Positions 1 to 10,962 of a stretch of 64,000 bases of DNA are shown piece by piece; the stretch's first letter is position 1, and each line of letters starts with the position of its first letter. The DNA is from Zymoseptoria tritici IPO323 (lineage: Eukaryota; Ascomycota; Dothideomycetes; Mycosphaerellales; Mycosphaerellaceae). Where the stretch lies: positions 186,001 through 250,000 of the forward strand of contig NC_018205.1 in the NCBI RefSeq assembly GCF_000219625.1. Reading direction: 5' to 3'. The notes beneath the pieces are model-generated. The model was not told where the DNA came from. It searched no databases and was given only the letters and a program-made list of their open reading frames with translations. Both the position numbers and the translations under genes were made by a program.

Positions 1-565
1 GTTATACTTATACTAGACTTAGAGAGGAGTTAGTCTTAGTCTACTAGTTAGAATAGGTTTTGTTACTAGAGTGTCCCCTCCTTCTTTTTAGGAAGGAGTT
101 AGAGCCTAGGAGGATAAAGCAGTACTCTCCTTAGTTAGTAGAGAGGGATATCTAACTTTAATTCCTAGCTTTAGTTAGGCAGGGCACTAGGGAATGTTAT
201 AAAAGACATAGCCTAACACCTCCTTATCTATAAGGGCTGCTTTAAGCATCCTTAACTAGTCTAAGAAGTTATTTCCCTTTCTTAGGACTTTATTCTCCTT
301 CGTAGTCTTAAACTTATTAGCCTATATTGCGGCTATTGTTGTAACTAGCTCTTTCTCGGCTCGCTAGTTAACTGTCTAAATAGTATATAGTAAGGTTCTA
401 GTAGCTGCGCTTAAAACAGACAATTCTTCCTTAAGTGTGTAGTAGTTACGCCGGGCTTATAACCTGTTATAATTAGACTTAAGCTAAGTAGAAGAAGACC
501 TCTAATTAGCAGGTATATATTGTTATGCAGAGAGAATCTTAAGTGTAAGATTCTTACTTTAGCTA
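1..565. mobile_element. RIP-mutated transposon relic, left edge
   Basis: TA and CTAG are abundant and CA/TG are scarce, the same signature as the right-hand block, so this is the end of another RIP-mutated repeat. On the minus strand a lysine-rich coding-like stretch with TAG/TAA interruptions can be read (fragments such as ANKFKTTKENKVL and LKAALIDKEVLGYVF), loosely reminiscent of a Copia-type Gag. No terminal repeat or target-site duplication is visible inside the window, so class and orientation are uncertain. The signature fades near 560-570, where normal CA/TG content begins. Confidence 0.45.
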
Positions 566-604
566 TCTGTGTGTGGGAATGCCTTAGCACTAGTCACGTG
601 CACT

Positions 605-1138
605 TCACTAATGGTTAGTCTGATGATCCACAACAGTATCGGCATCGACGACGTTGATGAGAGGTATGTCATGCCCGACAGCTTCTCGATCGCGAGCTTC
701 GGATCCTCTCTAAGCTGCCACAAGGTCTCTTCTCGCATCCTCCATAGCGGTCTTCGTCTTTGTGTGCTCGTATGCCGTCAAGCTGAATTCTGCCCGATTC
801 CCGCTCAAGGTAATCGACACAGTGTCTCGGATGTGCTGATCCATGCGGCGCAGAAACGACAGAATTTCATCGACTGCGGCGCTGTCGAGCTTTGTGCTGG
901 TGTTGGGGAGGGAGCCTCCAGGTATGCGATTGTATCTTCCTGGCATGTCGTCAAAATCGCTTACAATGATTCCGACAGGCTTGAGCGCGGGCTTGGCGTG
1001 TTTGTCGCCAACATTGATGGCGGCCATGCCCGCGGTGACCTCTTCCACGTTCTAATACGGCCCATCGCTGCTGCTGTCTTCGGACTCCTCCTCAGACGAA
1101 CACATGTTGTAATCCGAGAAGTCGTTGTGGCTGGACAT
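605..1138 (-). pseudogene. HIxDT/ITL-family gene remnant, copy 1
   Basis: A frame starts at ATG 1138 with an acidic N-terminus (MSSHNDFSDYNMCSSEEESE), meets one TAG at 1052-1054, and continues in the same frame to a stop at 710-712 through AAVDEILSFLRRMDQHIRDT and VSITLSG. Beyond that stop a shifted frame (REDPKLAIEKLSGMT) still looks coding, so a further indel is likely. A paralog with matching residues (AAVDxxLSxLxRxDxHIxDTxxITL) lies on the minus strand near 12.8-13.05 kb. Family and function are not recognised. The internal stop and frame change argue for a pseudogene. Confidence 0.5.
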
Positions 1139-1274
1139 TGTCGCTGGTTTGTAAAGAGTCACTTTCCTTTCGAAGATGGATAGCAAGTGGGAGTGGACTT
1201 GCTTCACCAACATATCAGGCCGTGGCAGGGCCTTGGTCGAGTGGTCGCAGGGTCGATGACGAGCACTCCATTCA

Positions 1275-1505
1275 ATGGACTGGGCAGAAGAGACCCGGCT
1301 CTGCCCAGGATCCGGGCTCAGCATCGCCAATGAGGCGTACGGGCAGTGTGGACTGACGGACGAGTCGTTGGAGAAACTTCACGAGGCCATGGATCAGCTC
1401 GAAGAATTCCGCAGTGCAACTTCACTACAAGGCGAGCTACTCATCATGGTGGCTTTGGCCACGATTGCTCTGTACGAGAAGGGACTCAGAAGCGACATGC
1501 CTTGA
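1275..1505 (+). pseudogene. Remnant similar to C-terminus of the 4.4-4.9 kb gene
   Basis: A 76-codon frame contains GQCGLTDESLEKLHEAMDQLEEF and ends in a hydrophobic stretch (LLIMVALATIALYEKG). The first part matches ECGPRNEPYEELHKGMDQLGKY in the plus-strand remnant at 4.4-4.9 kb, so the two are diverged paralogs. No N-terminal half is present upstream in this frame, so this is probably a truncated copy. Function is unknown. Confidence 0.4.
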
Positions 1506-1656
1506 TGTACTTGATGTACCTACGATTCAACTTTGCTTCGACATAGAACACACCCGCGCGGTCGGAGACCGCCGTGGTGGCTGTAGCTTCATCGTCTGGG
1601 CTGTCGTTGTACTGGGTGAATAGGAAGTCGTGAGCGCAGGAGAAGACGAAGCGCGG

Positions 1657-2607
1657 TCAAAGCCCAAGACTTGACAGCATGACGGAGTTCAAACTATCAT
1701 GGCGTGATAGAGCGGATCTCAAGACCGGAGACAGTGAGCTCAGCGACCTGCTCTGCCACGGTCGCGATTTCGCAAAATGGACAGCAAAGACCCATGCCAC
1801 GCTGAGAAGGCTGGGCCTTGCTAGCTTTGTGTCATCACCGGAGACTACCAGACGACACAGAACGGACCAAGCAACAGCGAAGGCCGCCATCCTTACTCGC
1901 GTTGATCCCTCCGTCGCGTCGAGCATCCGGAGCGACGCGGCGCGTGCCGCCAGATGGTCTTGATGTGAATTCTGAGGTCGAGGTGAGGGTGGTGAGATCG
2001 AGGTGAGGGTGGTGGCCGAGGGGTGTTGGACAGGTGGTGCAGTCTGCGGTGTGGGTGTGACATTTCTTTCTGTCGAAGATGCGGTAGGTGTGATTGTTGG
2101 CAGGATCCTTGGTGTCGGCATAATGGAGGTGACGGCGCCGTCGCAGTCTTTGGTGATAGTGGAGACCACGTAGACTTGTGGAGGGATGGGAATGCTGGCG
2201 GAGTCCTCGTCGTCTTCCTCTGCACTGCCATTGGCGCTCTCGTCGGTAGCGATGGACTGCATGTCTTCATCCTCAGCCTCTTCTTCATCGGCAAAACTAT
2301 CGTTAGGTAGCAGGAAGGGGAACTTCAGCATGAGCCAAGACCACCACAACACTGTCGGCGTCTGTGTATTCTTCTCGCCGGAGATACGCAAGGTATGAGT
2401 GCTGGTGGGATTCTTGGTGATGGAATAGGTCATCGCTATGAGGATGAATGAGGTAAGGACGCCGTCCCTGTCTTTGGTGGTGGCGGTGACCACGTAGACT
2501 CGTGAAGGAAGAAGGAATCGACCACGAATGAATCGTATGCTTTCATAGAAACCTGTGTAGTTCTGCCGAGTCCAGAAGTATGAGCAAAAGGGCGGCCGTT
2601 TCTCCCG
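1657..2607 (-). CDS. Hypothetical protein with duplicated VYVV..TKD.DG motif
   Basis: The frame is open for 317 codons from the TAA at 2608-2610 to the stop at 1657 and has no ATG near its upstream end, so it may be an internal exon or a broken gene. Two segments about 110 codons apart match each other: LLPSRVYVVTATTKDRDG and PIPPQVYVVSTITKDCDG, both followed by a TS dipeptide. Between them lies a strongly acidic tract (ADEEEAEDED). The C-terminal third is Pro/Ser/Thr-rich and then loses coding character. The internal duplication at protein level is the main support for minus-strand coding. No family is recognised. Confidence 0.4.
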   Translation of the reverse strand, partial: REKRPPFCSYFWTRQNYTGFYESIRFIRGRFLLPSRVYVVTATTKDRDGVLTSFILIAMTYSITKNPTSTHTLRISGEKNTQTPTVLWWSWLMLKFPFLLPNDSFADEEEAEDEDMQSIATDESANGSAEEDDEDSASIPIPPQVYVVSTITKDCDGAVTSIMPTPRILPTITPTASSTERNVTPTPQTAPPVQHPSATTLTSISPPSPRPQNSHQDHLAARAASLRMLDATEGSTRVRMAAFAVAWSVLCRLVVSGDDTKLARPSLLSVAWVFAVHFAKSRPWQSRSLSSLSPVLRSALSRHDSLNSVMLSSLGL

Positions 2608-2727
2608 TTAGATGTCTAGATCACGAGTTCCGGAGAACGCCCACCATCTCGTGATCCATCTCCTCTTCGTGATCGCCGCGCAACCGCGTCTGGCCACGGG
2701 TTTCTGAAGCTCCTACACCAGACATCT

Positions 2728-2937
2728 TTGGCTTCATGTAACAGTTTCATACCCCATGTGGCTTTGCTCCTTCTGCCGCTCGTCTTCAACTCTATTGCAC
2801 ATCCTACAACAGATATGCCCATTCCAAGTCATTGGCAAGAAGCCCCGCGTTTGTACGAGTTTGAGGGATGGGCCAGGAAGTGTCAAGCAATACGCGTGTC
2901 GCAAGCAATACGATATCTGACCCGCCTGATGGTGTGA
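2728..2937 (+). pseudogene. TDMPIP/EFEGWAR small protein, copy A
   Basis: A 69-codon frame begins at an ATG with a hydrophobic run (HVALLLLPLVFNSIA), followed by HPTTDMPIPSHWQ and RLYEFEGWARKCQA. It resembles a secreted protein with a signal peptide. However, aligned copies on the minus strand (ATDMPIPNQ near 13.05 kb; ATDMHIPSQ then CEFEGWARAY near 13.55-13.65 kb) do not share the hydrophobicity, so the signal peptide may be accidental. Conservation of TDM, IP and EFEGWAR across copies supports this reading frame. It could be a small real gene or a fragment; function is unknown. Confidence 0.4.
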
Positions 2938-2980
2938 GATCCTGAACAGGGATGGCACTGTCCTTCCATCCTCGCTTGGA

Positions 2981-4218
2981 GGACAAGATGGCGGTATCCA
3001 CGAGGATGAAGAGGGCAACCCTCTAGAGAGAGATACATGCCTGTGCTGGGCCTTCGGACTCATGAGCGTTCCCTGCTCAGCTTGGTACGAGCTTGACGAC
3101 CTTGTATGGCTACCTCTAGTCTTCAGAGGCACTCGCTTCGGCGGAATCTCCGCTGCAGGCGGATCGTCAGGTCGATGAAGTTGGACGCCGTAGCAGCCGC
3201 TTCTCCAGTGTTCGGTTCAGCTTTGATCCTCCTCTGTCCGTCATTGCCACTTGTGCGGTTATGTACGTCAACCCTTTCCTTTCGACTCTGGTCTCCGCAA
3301 GATGGCAGTATCCACAAGGACGAAGAGGGCAAAGACGTCATCCACGAATTGTCAGTATCGCATCAACGGATGCAACCATGCTCACGACTGGCGTGATTAC
3401 CGCACACCTATGAGGACGTTGCGCTCGGTGTCCATCAGCTCGTAGGTGTAGCGCGCCACCCTGCGCTGAGCGGGCGCGGCTGTCGCGCGGTCGAGGTGTT
3501 CGGCTCTTGCGTGTCTTGCTCGCGCTCTTGCGCTTCTTGAGCTCCATGTCGTGATCGTAACTTGGCTCATCCTCGCCAATCATCTCTTCATTCGTTTCAT
3601 CCCCTGCTCCATGTCCTCCACCCCTCTGGCCATCTCCTCAATAATGTCTGCTGGCACTAGCATGTAACATCGACCTCTGGTGAGGATCTCGAAGGCGGGA
3701 CTGATCATGTTGATAAAAAGATGTCAGCGACGTCGAGAAGACATTGTTTCTCTTCATCTTCTCAGTCAACGGAAGAAGTACACCAGCATTCTTCAAGCTT
3801 GGCTACGTTCAATGCTCAACATCATCTACAGCCCTAGTAACGACTCGATGGCGACAGTGAATGTAGAGAGCATGGCTATACCACTGGCTGCATAGCTTAT
3901 GCATTGTGGGAGAGAAATGCCGAGCTGGAGGTCGAGATCACTCTGCTCTGTCACACTCAGTATGGGATCGGCAATGCGACAATCGCGCCGGATTTGTGCT
4001 GTTCCAGGGCCTCGTTCGACGCAGGCGGGACCTATCACTCGACTAATCTCGACCAAAACAGTCCCGCTCCTTCCGATCATGGCGGATGGCAAGGCATTCG
4101 GATGCCATACGAGGACCAGCTGGTGGCAAGCAGTACCATATTTAGCATGTCTGTTGTAGTTGCATTTGCTCACAACTGCTCGGTGGACAAGATGGCAGTG
4201 TCCACAAGGACGAGAAAG
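2981..4218 (+). repeat. Three dispersed copies of a KMAVSTRTKRA-encoding segment
   Basis: Near-identical ~35-bp segments occur at 2981-3019, 3297-3333 and 4186-4218. In plus translation they read KMAVSTRMKRA, KMAVSTRTKRA and KMAVSTRTRKT. The minus-strand reading (WILPSC-like) is also partly conserved. Flanking sequence is only weakly similar, so these are old duplications of a short coding piece. Which strand was coding is not settled. Confidence 0.5.
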
Positions 4219-4398
4219 ACGACGATGTTGACTGACGGTGGCATTGTTCGTGTAGTTGCTGGTGAAGGTGGTGCAGATGCAGACAAAACGGGAGATAATG
4301 GCGCTGATGAATCTGGTGGTGGCCATGGTGACAGCGTCGTAGTAGTTGTAGCTTCATCGTCTGAGCTCGTAAAGGCTTAAAGAAAAGCTCCTGCTGAG

Positions 4399-4905
4399 TT
4401 GATTTGCAAGGCTGCGCGTGACTTTTGGAGGCAAACAGCAAACCGGACTTCCGCCGATTCTTACAGCCGCAGCCGCCGTAGGCGTGGGCTTGAAGGCAAA
4501 GAGCAGTCGGAACAACTTCCGCCGATTCTTACAGTCTGTCGCAGGATTCGCAAGGAGGCGCTGCCGGTGTTCTTCTCTATGGCACGCTTCAGTGAGTCTT
4601 GCCTCGATGCAATGCCGGACAACAGCATTCCGGAACTGCGGACCAGACTCATGAGCTTGAACGGCAGCTTGCCTGCTGGAATGTTGCAGCACATCCGGCT
4701 GTTCGAGGCTTCCGCACAGCGCCTGTCGTTCGGAGGCACAGATCTCAACTTCTGCGCAGTGTCCATACTCGCCACCGCGAATAATGCGGGTGGGGAGTGT
4801 GGACCAAGAAATGAGCCGTACGAAGAACTTCACAAGGGCATGGATCAACTCGGGAAGTACGCCGGCGTGCAGCGCGACCTCACGTGGAGAAATCCCTCGT
4901 CGTAG
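4399..4905 (+). pseudogene. 2EXR-like fungal protein remnant
   Basis: The 168-codon frame contains PPILTVCRRIRKEALPVFFS, the typical 'LLxVCRxIRxEALPxFY' block of fungal 2EXR/F-box-like hypothetical proteins. Just upstream it has PAEL, resembling the LPAELRxKIY start of that family. The remainder (FSESCLDAMPD, MLQHIRLFEASAQRL, EELHKGMDQLG) fits the helical C-terminal part. The frame opens after a TAA and has no in-frame ATG, and a short direct repeat (cttccgccgattcttacag) surrounds the N-terminal region, so the 5' end looks rearranged. A C-terminal paralog sits at 1275-1505. Members of this family are of unknown function. Confidence 0.5.
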
Positions 4906-6489
4906 CTTGAGACGCGAATTTTACCACGAGATGAATCTCTGTGGGAGGGCAGCTAGGCGGACAGCTCGAGGATTCTGCCATAGAGTGAAGTGCCTCGGTG
5001 ACGCGGAGGAGTTCGGTCGTGAACCACATGGCGAGCATTCCGTCCATACCGCCTCCACTGCCGGAGTCCAGGCGCGCAAGGTGACGTTGGTAAATGAAGT
5101 GGCGCCACCTTGAAGCAGCGAGTCGGACGAAGGTAGGCCGGCCAAGGGAATCAGGGCAAGGGAGTCAGTTGAAGGAGGCAGCTGAGAGGAGTCAGGTAGA
5201 GGAAAGATGGCATGGAGAGGTGAGGTGAGGTGAGATGAAAGAGAAAGTCAGAGGTCTTAAACGAACCACAGCCATGGTTATGGGTCGAACTAGATCAGCA
5301 CCACCGTTGGATATTGCTAGAGTGTGTGAGCTGTTCATCATCTATAGCCCGCGCGTACAGGCCGCGTGCTCCAACTCCACCGTGTTAGCACTTGACAGGA
5401 TGCTTTCATTCTCCTTGCAGGCTCGCGGGGTAATGCTCACGGCGTTCTTGGTCGTTGCCGTTGCGGAGGAGCTCGAATTCGTATTTGGAGAGTCGATCTC
5501 CGGCTACGCTTTGCAGTTGGACGGTGAAGCGAGCCTCTGGGCGTCGGAGAAGAATTGGAGGTGAGTAGCGGGGGATTCATCGACGGTAGTAGTGCCAAAT
5601 ATGCTTCTAGAAAAGTCGTAGTAGGGGCGAGGAGTTTGGTCAGTGGCGCACGGGCAGACGGCGCCAGGTTAGAGAGAAGTTGTCTCGAGGGTCGAGGGAG
5701 TCGTGGTAGGTATGGAGTAGTGGTGGATGGTTCGGTTGGTGTGTAAGTAGTATTGCCGCGATCGCCGACGCACTCGGTCTGGACTGCTGGTCGTCTCTAC
5801 CGCCAGAGACAGTGCTATGGACATCATAACGACGAGAGAAGATGTCGATTGAGAATGGACAGCGTCAGTACCCGGCAAATTCGCACACACGGGCCATGGT
5901 GCTCAAACTTCGATGCGACGACGCCAACCTGGACGGACGAAAGACGACATTGTCGGCAGTGAAGTCGAACGGTGCGCAAGTTCCGGACCTGAGGTTGTAG
6001 TGTGATCTTCGTGCTGTCGTTCAAGCGGCCAAGGGTGCCCTCTCCTTCCAGGCCTGGACCTCAGCCTCCAGATTTGCAATCCTGATATCCGAGATCATCT
6101 CCTCCTTGGCCTTCTTCGTCCGGTATTTGCGACGTCCAACTTTTACTGCATGCTTGACCGCCGCAGAGTCGATCTCGTCCGAGCCTGAAGATTCAAGAGT
6201 TGATGCCGTCGGAATGTTAAGCAAAGCTGGAACAGAGAGTGAGTCCTGTCCGCATTAAACAAGCTCGCAGGTATGTTTCGACGTGGGAAAGGTCGGCTCT
6301 GGCAAGTTCAACTCCATTAAAGTCGAGCAGCTGATCCGTGAGCTCGACACTCTCCATCAAGGGCCAGCGCGTCTTTGTTACGTGTTTCACAAAGACGCGA
6401 CGGCGTGTTGGAGGGTCACCGGTTTGTCGCGTCTACGTCTTTGCATCCATAACACAAGATTGGAACCAGGCACGGTCTGCGTAGTGTGG

Positions 6490-6780
6490 CTTCTTCTCTC
6501 ACTTGATGTGGTTCTTCTTCTTTTGTTCGTTGTTGGGGGTAGGATCTCTCCTCTCACTCGCCCTGCTTCTTCTCTGACTCAATGTGGTTCTTCTTCTTCT
6601 GCTCGTTGGTGAGAGTCACGGCACTTCTTCTCCCACTCGATGTGTTCCCTTTTCTCCTGTTCGTCTTCTCCCCGAATGAGTGTCCTTGTTCTTATCATGG
6701 TCGGAGACATCGACCTGCGTCACGGCGCTTCTCCGCTGACTCGATGTGGTTTTTCTTCTTTTGCTCGTTGGTGAGCCGTG
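6490..6780 (-). repeat. Array of four bHLH-basic-region-like micro-repeats
   Basis: On the minus strand four segments (about 6721-6776, 6621-6668, 6565-6613, 6502-6536) encode variants of TNEQKKKNHIESEKKRRD. The core K-K-x-N-H-I-x-S-E-K-x-R-R matches the DNA-contacting basic region of Ino4-type fungal bHLH factors. No helix-loop-helix follows any copy. Copies vary (DEQEKREHIEWEKKCRD; NEQKKKNHIK then stop) and are spaced 50-110 bp apart. A further copy lies at ~19.09 kb (plus) and a weaker one at ~23.35 kb (plus). Best seen as duplicated gene scraps, not a functional factor. Confidence 0.5.
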
Positions 6781-7427
6781 CCTTGTTTGAACTCGCCAAA
6801 TACCGAGGTGGCGGAGGTATAGTGGACGTCGAAAGCCGCATGCCGCGTGTCGAGCCAGCGGAGGCAGGTCGACTGGATGGCGGCTGGTGTAGAGGCATAC
6901 CCTGTCGTCTGTGATGCCGTTGCGTGTGGTTCAAGTTATCTCCGGCAGACGATGGAGTAGATGGTCTATATCACCGCGAGACTTGCGCCATGGATCCCGA
7001 TTCGGTAATGGTCGTCGATGTTCTTGCACTGCCGAAGAGTAAATTATGGGGTTGACCTCGAAAATGACATGGAAGAGCTTGATCCTGCTTGCGGAGGCTG
7101 GTCTGGAGCTGCTCGGAGAACCAGCCTTCCAGTCTGCTCGCCGTCCAATGCGCTCTCGTGTTCGGCCCGTCCTGTAGATCCAGCTCCCTGCCACAACTTA
7201 AAGTCTTCCAGAGAGGTTTGGAGCACAGAGTGTTCGTCCAAGAAGCTCCCAACGATGCAGTCACGGCCGCTTTCTGCCTCCACACAGCCATGACTTCATC
7301 TTCCTTCTCGTCGTCGACATTTGCAGAAGCTGCTAAAGTCTGATGCCTTTGGAAGAGGAAGGATAGCGCCAGCAATACGATGTCCCCTCCGACGACGACC
7401 CAGTTATTTATGCGCGCTTCGTAGATA

Positions 7428-7628
7428 CACTTCAGATTTATGGATCTTCCTTCCAAGCTCCGGGTCAAGATTCATGCTCTGATCCCACAAATGATGGTCA
7501 CTCGGGGGGCGTGGCACGTTGCTGAGATCGCAGTCGGCGTTGCTGATGGCGTGGAAGTCGACCGCACAGTCGTCAATGGAGCAAAGGTCGAAGCAATGCG
7601 AGACGTGTCAACCCCAGCGTCTTCGTGA
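7428..7628 (+). pseudogene. 2EXR-like N-terminal fragment
   Basis: The translation FRFMDLPSKLRVKIHALI matches the 'FxxLPxELRxKIYxLxL' opening of fungal 2EXR-like proteins. The frame then runs through a low-complexity Val/Ala-rich tail to a stop at 7626-7628. The CRxIRxEA block expected ~100 residues later is absent, so this is an N-terminal fragment at best. Confidence 0.35.
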
Positions 7629-8674
7629 CCATGAGTCCAGACGACTTGGCAGAAGAACGTTCGCTCCCGATCTCTGTTGACGACCGTGTCGACGGCTTGC
7701 TTCCTCCTCGGCCGTGGATATGTTGGTGCCCATGATATTTGAAACCCTCAACATCTCCTTCCGACCTTGTCGCTTGCTCACCATCTTCCGGTGTTTTCGA
7801 AGTGTTCGGTGCGTCGCCGTCCAGAATAAGTAATTGCTGCCGCAGTATCCACGATGACCAGTGTGTGAAGCGTGACAATTCATAGGGCGCTTATGGGTGG
7901 AGGCAGAGGCGCGACTCTCCAGACTGACAACGACGCAGCTAGCAACCACTGTTGTTGCATGTCTTTCAACCGTCTGAGCGCGAGTGAGACCACATCTACC
8001 TTGTGTTGATTTCGCAGACATAATCTCAACGATTCGGCACGTAGTTGGGAGGTGGAATGTCGACGAAGGCTCTTATAGCATTTGTATCTTGTTCGCGTAT
8101 TGTATTTGTTTCTTATCGGTACATCCCTCGTTTTGTGCACCAACTCTTGCGATTTTCCCTGTCCAGGCTCGCCACGCACCAGACAAGGCATCGTATCTGC
8201 AAGGCTGTTACGCCGGAGCAGGCTCCAGCTGTTAAAGGATTCGAGGACTGTGCGGCTCGATGCTCGTAGTAGGCAGCAGATTTGATCGCGATTGTGGGAT
8301 GTCGGAGGTTTGTATGGCGTCAGGTCGAAGCTTGGGAAGCTGGAGACGAATGGCGGTTGTTTCGAGGCGGGTTGCGTGACATCGATGCATTGATGGTCTG
8401 TCTTTGTTAAAGTTAGCTTATCTTACCTTACCTCGCAGGCATCTTTGTTGGAGTCAGCTCTTTATACTCTGGTGATCGTCCGTGTGTCGCCACATACTCA
8501 ACCGCCTCGAGTTCATGGGCCACTTCGGACTTCTCGTTACTTGCTCTGGGCCTGTCTCAGGACGAGACAAGCGCACCTTCACCGACGTCGGCTTGCGGTG
8601 AAAGGATTCCGCTGTTACCAAGGACAGCAGGCCAAGGCATCGACGTGGAGTGGAGTGAATGGATGTGAACGTGA

Positions 8675-9774
8675 GTGAGGATCACAGACGAAATGACGGG
8701 AAAGCTGAAAGCGATTCCAGAAGCGCGTTTTAGCGCGATCCAGATCGCGTCACCCCGCAGTCTCGCGACAAAGTCCCAAAAACACCACATGTCAACAATG
8801 ACAACGATTCAATACATGCCCTTCTTCGACACACAAGCATCCTCGCCGCGCATTCGAGACGCCAATGAGCGCCATCGCCTCCCACGCACCGCCTCCCACG
8901 CTCGATACAGCACGCCGACCTTTACATACATTCACTGCCACGCCCATCAGCATGCCACGGCCAAACTTCCCGACGACGACTGCTTCGGATACCAGAGCAT
9001 TCCAGTCCCAGCGTACCACAAGCGAAACCCACACCCGATGCTGCATCGTCAACTGCACGTTCTTCGATCTTTCCTCCACTACTCTTCTCTTACACTATCC
9101 TCCGACGACATGGCCAGCGACCACGCGAGTCAAGCCTCGATCCAGAGCTCATGCCCGATGAGTGCAAGCAGGAAAATGCGAGTATGGCATGCGCTCTCTG
9201 TAGGAGTTCTGCGGCACAAACGGCACTGTGGGCCACGGGCTGTCGTTTCCTCGGGCGTGGAACTGAGACAAGGGCGGGAGAGCCAGCGTAACGGTTGGTG
9301 TCGGACAGGAGAGGCTCGATACTTCCGACAGGTGATGAAGCTGGATGTGTTCGGCGAAGCGATAGATATGGTCAGGAAGAAGAAGCCGAAAAATGAACAC
9401 AACAAGAAGACGACGACGCGGAAGGAGGTGGAAGAGGATGTGAACATCCAGGACAAAACGAATGACTTCTTGATCTCGAGGACAACGATGCGAGTCATGT
9501 GCACGCCGAGCGTGCAAAGAGAGCCGATCGAACCGAGAGCAGATAGTAGAAGTAGCAGAGCACGGGTCACAAGCACAGGATCGTCAGCAATGGATTCGGC
9601 GCGCCACGCATGAAAGCTTTTGCGAATGTACATACATTTATGTGAGTTGGTCCACGTTTCAGAGATGCTGCGACGATGGATGTGAGCTTCGGTCAGTGGC
9701 TGGCGGATCGCTGTCGTCTGCTTCGTCGTCGGCACCGGTGTGCTCATCGTCTTTGTTGTTGGAGTGTGCTGCAT
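8675..9774. other. Overlapping open frames on both strands, unresolved
   Basis: The plus strand is open for 312 codons (8675-9613), with a segment rich in Lys/Glu (KKKPKNEHNKKTTTRKEVEED). The minus strand is open for 214 codons (9130-9774), with two hydrophobic stretches resembling membrane spans. At most one can be the coding strand, and the long overlap may be chance in a GC-balanced region. Neither frame shows a family motif, internal repeat or splice signal that would decide. I list the stretch so that it is not read as empty. Confidence 0.25.
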
Positions 9775-10498
9775 GCAAGGTCCTGATCAGCGCTTGACCT
9801 GACCCTTCTCCGTAGTCTCCGTCGGGATGTCCAAAGTTTGGCACTCGATTCAGGTGAAGGTATTTCTCGGCTGCAGAGTTTGCCTCTTCGACACTCTCAT
9901 GCGTGTCCTGTCCGAAGTTTGGCACTCGATTAAAACGAAGGTATTTCTTGGCTGCAGAGTTTGCCTCTTGGACATCATGCGTGTCCTCGCACTGCCAACA
10001 GAAGTTGAGGAAATGTTGGAGGTTGGATTTGGCGAGTCCCTTCAGCTTCGAAGCCTGCGGAGGGTCTATCAGTCTGCGTCGTAATCCGACCCTCTCTCGT
10101 GTAACGCTGTTGAAATGCGCTTCTCTGGAGTAGAAATGGACCACCATGACGCGAATTGGCTCACGACCTCTGGTAAAGACGTCCATCTGGCGCTGCGGTG
10201 GACACGACCACCTTGATCTGAGGTGCACGGGGTTCCTGGCGGAGTCCGCATAGGATGGTTGCTCATTCGAGACAGCGATGCTCCATGTTGAAAGCTTCGA
10301 GTCATGCCAGCTTGGGTATCTTGCGGTGTGGGCGAGCAAAGTTGTTGAGGGTAGTCTTGTCGCAGAGGGCGCATAGTCCAATCTGTCCATTCCCAGCGGT
10401 GGTTGGCTCTGCATCTGGTGTTGAAAGCTTCGAGTCGTCGACAATCTGCGAGGTAAGTCGCCGAATCGACAAGATATACATCGCGATGATCGCTCCAT
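9659..10498 (-). pseudogene. Remnant with two 27-aa EANSAAxKYLxxNRVPNFG repeats
   Basis: On the minus strand two tandem units (81-bp period; about 9831-9911 and 9912-9988) encode EANSAAKKYLRFNRVPNFGQ and EANSAAEKYLHLNRVPNFG, with DTH linkers, followed by an acidic tail (DDEHTGADDEADDSD). Conservation at protein level supports this strand. Upstream (10.1-10.45 kb) another frame contains QIGLCALCDKTTLNNFARP with a C-x2-C pair but carries TGA stops. The locus therefore looks like a gene broken by indels and stops. Function is unknown. Confidence 0.4.
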
Positions 10499-10962
10499 GT
10501 GAAGAATGCGGTCGTACGCGTCCCTTGAGAGTCGTGGTGAGGATTCCGTTGGTGAATTTCCCTGCCGACGCCGTTCCCTCTATGGGCTATCTTACTGCTC
10601 CTGTCAACAGGAGAACACGCAGTCGCCAATGCTCTTGTCTTTGATGGACATTGGATGAGCAACCGGACCATGGGCTGTCGTGTAGGTCGATAGATTGGCC
10701 AGCGCAGAAGCCATTGATCCAAAACCATGCCAACGCAGCGATCCAAGACCTCGTTCTACACGGAGTTGCCAAAATATCCCCTGCTTTCACAATCAGAGTC
10801 ATGCTTGTGGCCCTCCGACCTCCGATAGGTCAGAGGTGTGGTAGATACACCCAGTCCGACCATGAGTCTCTTTTGTCCCGTCATCTCGTCCGCTTCGCTC
10901 GGTGAATCTGCGCGTTCGCGTTTGCCGCGTGAATCTTCTGGAAGAGGCGGTGGTGCGGTATC

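Noticed and set aside
6582..6914. 110-codon plus frame with FFFCS runs
   Set aside because: Antisense of the bHLH-like Lys-rich micro-repeats; Phe/Leu runs are the complement of Lys codons.
9130..9774. Two-span membrane protein on minus strand
   Set aside because: Overlaps an equally long plus frame; the hydrophobic runs are complements of Lys/Glu-rich codons and no other evidence supports it.
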